Shown: piece by piece, positions 55,967-64,000 of the stretch
How positions within the stretch are numbered: the first letter of the stretch is position 1
Layout: every line of letters begins with the position of its first letter
Assembly: GCF_003073045.1 (NCBI RefSeq)
Contig: NC_037593.1
Span: forward strand, 6,687,525-6,751,524
Direction: 5' to 3'
Length of the DNA stretch: 64,000 nucleotides
DNA from: Pomacea canaliculata
Taxonomy: Eukaryota > Mollusca > Gastropoda > Architaenioglossa > Ampullariidae
Program-made: the position numbers and the translations under genes
The notes under the pieces: model-generated
What the model was told of the DNA's origin: nothing
Seen by the model: the letters and a program-made list of their open reading frames with translations, nothing else
Database searches by the model: none

Positions 55967-58900
55967 ATGGCCGTTTTAGACAGCGTGAAACCTTTCTTTC
56001 GATTACATTATGCTACAAATCTGCTGTTAGCAGCGCTGTTTTTCATTTTAAAAACGACTCCTATTGTCTGTGATGCTTTGTTTCAAGACTGTAAATTGGA
56101 GCTGGTAAGATATATGTGATTTTAAGTTTCTGGCATACAGGTGATGACCCACACTGTTGAATCTGTCCTTGGGACGGGATTCGTACATAACGACTAGCGC
56201 TATCACTACTATTGGGTGTTTCTCTTATTGTCACTTAGATAATAGAGTTAACAGTAGATTTATCAATATTTATTAGTTTCACTTTGAGATGGTAAATTCT
56301 GAAGTCTATCATATTCTAGTCGAGGTTCCAAGTAATTTGATAATTGGGAGACAGTTCGAGAGATACGGATTATGTTACAACGGCAGGCATAGTGTTTCTT
56401 AAATGAAAACCAATGGCTGCGCTATTGTTTAAGTGGAACCCGACAGCGAGGATAACTTTTCAATTTCTTTTCTCTAGATTTTCATGGTTGTGTTTATGGC
56501 CAACACTGGGTCAAGTATCTGGATGCTAATGAAAAAAATATTGTGGACTGTTCAGAGAAATTTTATCTTCTTGATCTCAGAACCAAAGATTTTGTCATCT
56601 TCTCTGGCTTACATAACATCTTTTTTTGAAGTATTTGATTAGAACAGTGTTTTTCGTTTTTCTAGTTTTACCAAGTGTTTTTGAGTGTATTTCAACATCT
56701 GGAAATATCCTTACAATAGTTTTGTAGCCGGACTGACCCTCGCTAAAGGCCAACATCCTCGGACACTACCTTAGTGCCAAATCAGTCCGTTCCTTTTTGG
56801 TGTTCCAGGGAAGAGGACGGAAGTTCCCTAAGAGAATTTTCCACTATGGCACGCTAGCATTCATTTGCACTGACACGCTCACACAGATAAGTAGGTTCAA
56901 AGACATATATTTATTTACATAATGTACACATACAACTACTTTATCTATTCTAACCTACCTGCCAATCAAAACCTGGCACCTAACTCCCTGGGGTGGGGAA
57001 AGAGAGGGGTTGAGTGACATGAGCCACTTTACAGCGGACTAAAAAGCCTTGAGGCAAAATGGTACTTCTCGATTGCTCAGTCCCAAAGTTTTACTGCTTT
57101 CCAAGCAGGACCAGACGCCTTTCTGTAAACTGGTGCAAGCACTGATTGTAGCCTGCTATTTAATTATACCAGACAGTTTGGGTGCTATGTCACCCGCTGT
57201 TGCATCCATCTTGTGCTGCACCGCTCCCGTGACCAAGTGTGGGGTGGAAGGGGATGTGGTGTGGAAGGAACAAGCACTGTCAGCAGTACACGCTGCCCTA
57301 AAAAGCGCTCCCGCAACAGTTGTGATTAATATCTTATTTTTATTCTTCATGCAGAGAGAATGGGAATGGCTAACTTTTCTAGGATGCATCATTGTGCTGA
57401 AAAACCGAAGGCAAGGTGAGCTGTATATTACACTGTATTTTATTGACCTTTTTCATATGTAAAGACTAAGTGTTTAACAAGCCTGAACATATTTGTAATA
57501 TTGTGAAGCAGCATAAAGTAAACATGATAGCAAATCAAAAGGGTATATGTTTATGTACATATGGCACATGATATATAAAGAATTAATAAGTCATGGTATT
57601 GTTCTTGATTTTTAGCATAATCTCTTTTGCAAGGGTACATTTTCTCAAATTTTAAATCAGAAACTAAAAATAGTTTCTAACTGGGAGCTGAATTGCCATA
57701 AGATATTTAAATTTTGAATTATAATCTATAGGTAGAAGTGTTTAGCTTAACATAATTTTCTTTTTTATATATCCATATTTGTTTTTAATGTAAAAAAGGG
57801 AAAGGAAAGAATAGTCGTCAACAAAACATATCTAATCATTAAGAAATTCAAGATTAGGTCTTATAACTGCTGATTTTATTCTTTCAGTCAACCTAGCCAG
57901 CTACTTGACGACGGCATGTACATTTGGCAAGGCACTTAACTTCATTCTGTTCTTCAAACAAAGCATAGCTCTGGGTATTGTCTATGTTTGCCTGTGTTTG
58001 TGTAAGTATTTTCTCATATATGGCTGGTAAATCAACTGGACAGTAAGAGTGGATGGGACTGCTGCACTTCTATTTTGCATCATATGTAGAGGTTTACATT
58101 TGGGGATGGCAAAAGTATAGGCTGATAACAGTCATTTTTAGAAAAACAAAGATGCTTGTGACAAAAAAATGTACTGTCTAAAATGCTTGGAGAAAAATAC
58201 ATTGTATAAAATGCAGTATATCAGTAGTTGTGTGTGCATGCATTACAGTCTGCATATGGGTATTTTTTCTATGACCAATTTATGTAGAGTATTTTTTTCC
58301 AGTGCACTTTGTGTTTCTGCCACAACCAGTCTATGAAGGGCCAGAAAAAATTGTGTATTTTCGAGGCCCAAACTTACAGGTAGTAATATTTCTTTTCTTG
58401 TGCTTGTTTCTTGCTGAATTATTTAACAGCTTTTTATACAAATCAGATTATTATTGGAAACTTTAAATGTCTGAGATGTGCAGGAGATATGTTGAGGAAA
58501 AACTGCAAATAACAATGCACATAGAAGGTTTATCTCTTCTTGATGTTTAGGAGGAGCTTGAAAGAGACAAACGAATCACATGGCTCGTCAGCTTCTATGC
58601 TGCATGGTCTCCACAGTGCTTGACGTTTGCACCCATTTTCTCGGAGCTCTCAGCCGAGTAAGTTGCAAATATTTGAGCATTTTGCACTTGAAATGATATC
58701 TTAATATTGAAAGTTATTTGTTTATTTAGATATGGACAGCTGCTTTCTTGAAAAATGTAAAGACGTGCAGTTTACAGACCTCTCCTTTAACTATTGACTT
58801 ACACAAACATTTGTGCACACATGCATATACATATGTAGGCAGAAGGGAGATAACCATATAATGGGAAATAGATGCTTGATCAGGGAATTATCTCTTAAAA

Positions 58901-60627
58901 GAATTTTTATCAAAACAACATCACTGGTGCTGCCCTAAAATGTGTGCCTGCCATTGTCAGGTTAGTAACTACTGAAACTTGTGTATATTTTCAGGCTGTC
59001 TGTCAGATACATTTATATGAAGTTTGTATAACGTTCTTTCTGTACCTTTTGTAGTATACTATGCTACACTAAATTTGGTTTCATGAAGGTGCTTCAACAG
59101 CACGCTTGCTATTCTTCTGCTTGGTTTTGGTCTTTCATTTGCAGAACAGGTTTATGACACAAAGTTTTAGGGACAATGTAAGAGGTCTAAATAGGTGTGA
59201 GCATGATTTGTCTTCATGGCAAACAAAGTCAAAACCTTTATTCTTTTTTCACTTATTATTTTTGTTTGGTTTTGGCCTTTAATTTTTTTTTTTGCAGGTA
59301 TGGACTAGATAACCTGAAGTTTGGTAAAATGGATGTCTCCAGATATCAACAGGTTGCAGACAAGTTAGTGGACAAGTTTTTCAATGTTTATTTAGTTCAC
59401 AGAAAGACAGAACAGTGGCCAGAGAGTTAAATCCCTTGTTAGTGTAGAGCGTTGAATACCGAGTATGCGGTGACAGACGACAGGAACACTGAGTATGCGG
59501 TGACAGACTACATATTATTATATTATATACATAATATTGCTAACCCTAACCCTCTGGCCACTATACTGAGTATGTGGTGGACAGACTACAGGAACGTCAG
59601 GACAGCTTTTGTCGCATGCTGAGTATGCCTTTTAGACAGCTATCTCTGTACACTCGGTATGGTGCAAACCAGGTGATAAAAAATCCTGTTTGAACCCTTT
59701 ACACTTTCTTGCTTAGTCACTAAGTAAATGTAATTTTTGTTTACTATAAATAATCAGTTGAAAATGATATTCATTTTTTGCACTCCTTTGTGTGTTTGAG
59801 TGCACAGGTGTGTGGCATGGGAGCGTACCAATGAAGATGATAAACTTTACTCTTTAGTCAGTATTAGGATTAAGCCACACCGATCTTAATTCCTGATTTA
59901 AGAAAATTTATTTGTTCCTCTGTCCAGATTTGGCATCAACACAAGTACTTGGTCTAAACAGCTTCCTACAGTTATCCTGTTCCAGGAAGGCAAAGAGAAA
60001 ATACGAAGACCTGTCAGCACCAAGAAGACAACATTGAAGTTCCCTTTTACAAAGGTCAGCACTGCCTTGAGAATAATCTTTTACTGTCCTCCAGCATAGG
60101 CATTCAATTATGCAGATGAAAAATCACACACACATACACAGAGTTTATATCATTACTGGGAACTGAAGAGCTATATATGAGTGTGGTTATGTGTATGACA
60201 ACCAAGAAAATTTCCTATTTCACCTGATCTTGGTTTTTAACCAGAATTTTTCTCAAATATATCCATTTTCCAGCACCATTTGCACCACCTCCATCTCACA
60301 AAATACCTATGATGAGTGCACACAAGTGCGTGCACACACCCACAAATACAGCTATGGTGGACAGGATTTTACAATGTTGCAAAAGAAAGGCACAAAATTG
60401 ATTAAAGCAGGCTTGAAGACATTTAATAGTCACTGTCAGCTGTGTTTTTGTGATAGCAGTGTAGATGTTATCTGCTTTGAAATGTCACCATGTGTTGTAC
60501 TTTGTGTGACCAGGAAAATGTTGTTCGAGACTTTGAGCTGAATGAAGTTTATGGACAGTGCAAGAAGAACCCCTTACCATCCCGTCGGAAAGATAAGGAT
60601 ATGACAGAAGCGAAGAAAGAAAACTGA
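55967..60627 (+). CDS. TMX2: Thioredoxin-related transmembrane protein 2
   Basis: An ER membrane protein of the PDI family, linked in mammals to ER-mitochondria contact and redox regulation. Eight coding exons join in frame to 267 residues (human 296): 55967-56104, 57355-57415, 57888-58001, 58303-58379, 58551-58657, 59298-59363, 59928-60054 and 60514-60627. Hydrophobic segments lie at about 17-36 ([13 protein letters not shown]), 50-62 ([12 protein letters not shown]) and 84-110 ([20 protein letters not shown]). The thioredoxin-fold domain covers about 118-235. Its active-site position reads WSPQC (149-153), so the first cysteine of the usual CxxC is a serine, as in human TMX2 (WSNDC). A cis-proline-like site is in KQLPT (198-202). 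The C-terminus KKEN is a dilysine ER-retrieval signal, equivalent to human KKDK. The start MAVLDSV agrees with vertebrate MAVLAPL. Confidence 0.95.
59440..59670. repeat. Minisatellite and telomere-like motif in TMX2 intron 6
   Basis: The phrase 'gagtatgcggtgacagac' or a close variant recurs at about 59460, 59491, 59570 and 59620, in units of about 30-80 bp. A CTAACCCTAACCC telomere-like stretch lies at 59541-59556 inside the array. The array is non-coding and intronic. Confidence 0.65.
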
Positions 60628-63060
60628 TTAAAAAAAAAAAAGAAAAAAAGTGGGATTCAGAACTTGCACATTTTTGTACACAACATCTGTGGAACTTTTT
60701 TGTCCTGATTGTGTTCAGATATTAAGATGATAACTAATTCTGCATCTTTGTGTAAATAATATAATTTTGCATTGTATTATACATACAATTTTCTCTATGA
60801 AAATCGGATACATTTTTAAATATATGAATATATATAAATTGTATTGCTCTGATGTTTTAAGTATGACAGATTTGACCAGTTTACTGATCTCATATCACAG
60901 TTGAAAGCCAGTGAACAAGGAAAGGGATATGTTTCTTATCATGAGCAAACTCATTACCTTAAACTCACCTTAGATGTAAAGTAATCTTGTGCATTGGCAT
61001 TTATACTTGGGTATCCATTGCCATTTCATTAAATGACTGCATGTCTGCATCTGGATGTGTACATCCATGGTTTTGAGAACCCTAGATATTCCATATAATT
61101 TCCCCTTTTATTGTGTGAGTAGAGAAATACTAAGAGAAATAAATCCTTGACCTCCCAGTCTGGAAAAAAACTTAAATTTATTACTGATAGATTGGGAAGG
61201 AGGGGGACTCTTCTTAAAAAAATCTTGTACCATAGTTTCATAAAGAAAATGATAAAACTTACATAATCATGCAAAACTCATTTAAGCTGTGGACGTTTAA
61301 GGAGTGCAATATTGTTGTAGTAGTGTTGTGAGAAAAGCTTGTGAAACAAGACCATCATCAGTGTCATTTTGAAAGATGGAGGAGATTAGACGCAAATGTT
61401 GAAAGGGAGTGAATGCCCATTTGATCCCAGCAAGATGATCACTTATGCAAAAAACTTGCAGTGTGGCTCTTTAGAAAAAGTAAAAATGTCTGGACAGGGA
61501 AGAAATAGTGGGAAGGGGGGTTCTGTGCTGATGTGAAGAAGTGGAAGCAGACCTCAGAACTCAACCAGCAGAATGAATAGAGCCTCCATTTTATAAACAA
61601 AGGAGATATGATAAAGATCAGTCCATCTGTAGTCCAAACTGCAAAGACTACTAAAAACTACAAAGTAAATATCAAGCACAGGCCTCTAAGTGTAATAAAA
61701 ATGTACAGTTTCCCACACACACGCAGTGGGCATGCTAAAGGCCAACATAAGTGCAACATTTTTTTCTTTGTGATAAGGTAAAGTTCATTTTAGTATAATT
61801 CCCCAAATATGAGTACATAATTATGCTTAATTCTCAAGATATAAGCCTTCAAACATCAGCATTAGAAAGGCAAAAGAAAATTACTCTCCTACACTGGAGA
61901 GTTCCTTACATATAAGTAGCATTTGTGACGGCGTCCAGCAAATCTGGCATGTTTTCTAGTTAGATGAAGAAACATTACTAAGATTGTCATGTTCAAGAAG
62001 CAATTTGTTTTTGCCCAGAAAATGAAAAGGCAGAATTTTGAATGCAGCCTTGCAGATTTGAACTTTATTTAGAAGCTTCAGTTGAAGTTTTAAAAAAAAG
62101 TCCAAATGAGTTCACTCCAGAGTGGTAAGTAAATCTCCAGGTCAAAGTTTAATGGGCATTGCAGTCTAGATTGTATCATTATCGATGGTCACTAGGTGGA
62201 CACATTTGAGTTAATTTTTCCTCTTGTATTATTATTAATAAAATATAAACATTTCAAATGTGCATTTGTCTAAGATAAACTCCTGTAATTTTGCTATTAG
62301 AAAGTTAATTTCCAGCATTGCAATTTTATTTTATATGTACAGCTGACTGCTGATAATGACTTTTAACATTAAAAAATAATAAAAATTTTAGATACATTTA
62401 TCAATGTAAAAACTTATTTCTTCCTCATTTAGCTCCACAGAAAGTGTGCTGTTTACTTACTGGCACGTGTTCCTGTTTAAGCTCCTCGTATGTTTGTCAC
62501 CCTCAATTTTTTTTTCAACTGTTCTGAGTAGAGTTGGTTTTAGCATTGTGCTAGAAAAAGTATATGACTGATGAGTGTACATAATGTGTATTTGTAATGT
62601 ACTTTGTGAGTGAGTGTCTGTTGTAGAAGTGCGTGAGTCTGTTTTATGGGTGTATGGTTGTTAATGATTTACTCTATGTATGATTTATGTAAAGCGCTAT
62701 GAGCAAATTTTTGGAAATGCACCATACTTATTATTATTATACCCTCTTTACAATACAGAAATTGGTGTCTGGACTGTTAATAATAAAAGGAGAATGTTAC
62801 CGAGATGTGTATGTGTGTGTGTTTACTATTTGGCTCCGAAGGTCTTGCAGTAGAACAAAGAGTCTTGAGCACTAAATCGTTTTTCAAAGATGAGTAGCGC
62901 GGGTCGTGAACTTTTAATAAACTGAAATTAATCAAAACATATACTATATATCTTAAACAGCTCATCTAAACTCTATGAAAATGGTTCACAAATTATGATT
63001 CTATTGTAGTAAAAGAAGGCCAAAGACTCCTAATAAGTCCTCTTCGGGGGCATGTTAGTA
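60628..63060 (+). other. TMX2 3' UTR and AT-rich intergenic DNA
   Basis: The stop codon is followed by an A-rich stretch. The nearest convincing AATAAA is at about 61137, so the transcript probably ends near 61160. From about 62530 to 62740 the sequence resembles the 3' end of an interspersed repeat. No gene seen. Confidence 0.45.
62530..62740 (+). mobile_element. LINE/SINE 3' end
   Basis: The block ends in TGTAAAGCGCTATGAGCAAA, then a TTATTATTATTAT tail. The 'TGTAAAGCGCTTTGAGCA...(ATT)n' pattern is a common 3' end of invertebrate non-LTR retrotransposons and derived SINEs. Only the non-coding end is present. Confidence 0.6.
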
Positions 63061-63285
63061 CAGTGGCATAGGAAGATGCTCGGCTTTGAGGGTGGGGTGA
63101 ACGCTGACAGTAGTGACAGGTAACTGAAAGTGAACGGCGTTCACATTTTTGTCCCCTCACTATTTTTTGTTTTGGTTGGTTGCTTTGTGTGTGTGTGTGT
63201 GGTTTTTTTTTTAAATTTTTTTTATTTTTTTATTTTTTTTTTTTAGGGGATGATGCCCCTCCCCTCCCTGGTTTCTAGGCCACAG
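63061..63285. mobile_element. hAT-like MITE (CAGTGGCGT family), second copy
   Basis: The left end is CAGTGGCATAGGAAG and the right end, read inward, CTGTGGCCTAGAAACC. The inner sequence GTGAACGGCGTTCACATT matches the reverse complement of part of the copy at 14221-14355. The 5-bp sequence TAGTA flanks both ends, shorter than the usual 8-bp hAT duplication. A long T-rich stretch (about 63205-63244) lies inside. Confidence 0.55.
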
Positions 63286-64000
63286 TAGTATGCAAAGAAG
63301 CTGACGTTTTACTCATAAGTTTGCTGCTCTATACATGTAGGTGTGTGTCATAGCAGTCATGCACAGAACTAAAGGGTGTTTAAAATAAAATGCAAAAGAC
63401 ATCCAGAACCTTTACAAACGCGCGCACACACCATACCAACGCGAGGATGGGGTAGAAAGTCTACAAGACTTATCAAACGTAAGTATTGAGCATGCAAAAC
63501 CACGTTCTATGGCAACTTCGGCAAAAACGACTACAAGTTGCATTGTTTGTGCTATCAACAACAGCGCATGTTCACTGGCTCTTATTTTTTGTTATTTAAC
63601 TTAACTTGAAGAGACAACTTTCCTGGTGGCCGCCAACCAGGCAGTCTCATTATTCGTCCCTTGAATGTAGTCGGAGGAATTTTGACATTATTCTTTCAGG
63701 GTACCGTTTACACATTCTGGTAAAAACAAACAAGAAAGTGGGGCAGGCGGGAATCTCATTTCAACAGAGAAACTCATCCACGCGCAACAGTTCTTAACGT
63801 TGCAGCATGGCGACATTGTTACATGGCAGACAGACAAACTGGGTTTATGTTTATAGACATTGTTATATTTTGAAATCTTCATGTCTACCCCTTCCTCTTA
63901 TCAACGTACTACCAGGTACTGTGTGATGAAAAGCATGACTCTCAAGACGGATAAACATCTGTATGAATTTAAAAAAAGTAATAAAAAAACCACGAAATCA
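63286..64000. other. Non-coding right edge
   Basis: No gene was recognised to the end of the window. The short open frames on both strands overlap and resemble nothing I know. Confidence 0.4.

Noticed and set aside
56724-57000. Repeat-like GC-richer block in TMX2 intron 1
   Set aside because: It looks unlike the neighbouring intron and could be a mobile-element end, but I saw no terminal repeats, coding motif or second copy in the window, so no element is claimed.
57049-57462. 137-codon open frame running into TMX2 exon 2
   Set aside because: Its in-frame upstream part is intron 1. The conserved N-terminus MAVLDSV at 55967 splices in phase to the AG at 57354, and the intronic part shows no family similarity.
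1-64000. CRISPR arrays, bacterial operons, phage genes
   Set aside because: No regular direct-repeat/spacer arrays or prokaryotic gene organisation are present; the window has spliced eukaryotic genes throughout.

Overview
The window is animal nuclear DNA, most likely from a gastropod mollusc. The evidence is spliced genes with short exons and GT-AG introns, tRNA-derived SINEs and non-LTR retrotransposon fragments, and a dispersed repeat tail (GGCTGCCTTGCCGTAATAT) that I know from snail genomes. The gene families are conserved across animals, so the mollusc placement is inference from the repeats.

Layout. Bases 1-8535 are mostly AT-rich non-coding DNA, probably intron of a minus-strand AUTS2/fibrosin-family gene whose first coding exon lies at 8790-8536; the rest of that gene runs off the left edge. 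From about 9 to 34.8 kb I see no convincing protein gene. This stretch holds CpG-richer patches, short DNA transposons (including a 187-bp hAT-type element with a perfect 8-bp target duplication), tRNA-like SINEs, LINE remnants and two identical tRNA-Glu(UUC) genes.

The gene-rich part starts at 34.8 kb. FBXO21 (34821-41148, +) can be joined across 12 coding exons into 607 residues. A probable gene for an unrecognised cysteine-rich protein follows (about 42.8-45.3 kb, +). Then come a six-finger C2H2 zinc-finger gene (52538-51567, -), a single-exon DPH4/DNAJC24 gene (53669-54133, +) and an eight-exon TMX2 gene (55967-60627, +).

These genes do not form an operon or pathway. FBXO21 is an SCF ubiquitin-ligase substrate adaptor, DPH4 helps make diphthamide on elongation factor 2, TMX2 is a thioredoxin-like ER membrane protein, the zinc-finger protein is probably a DNA-binding regulator, and the AUTS2-family protein is chromatin-linked. 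The most novel item is the cysteine-rich gene: two consecutive exons each encode one copy of the same eight-cysteine pattern, which I cannot match to any known domain. Other points of interest are a decayed partial copy of FBXO21 exon 2 just upstream of the real exon, three perfect cAMP-response-element palindromes within 4 kb of gene-poor DNA, and a palindromic GGGACGA-repeat element just upstream of TMX2.
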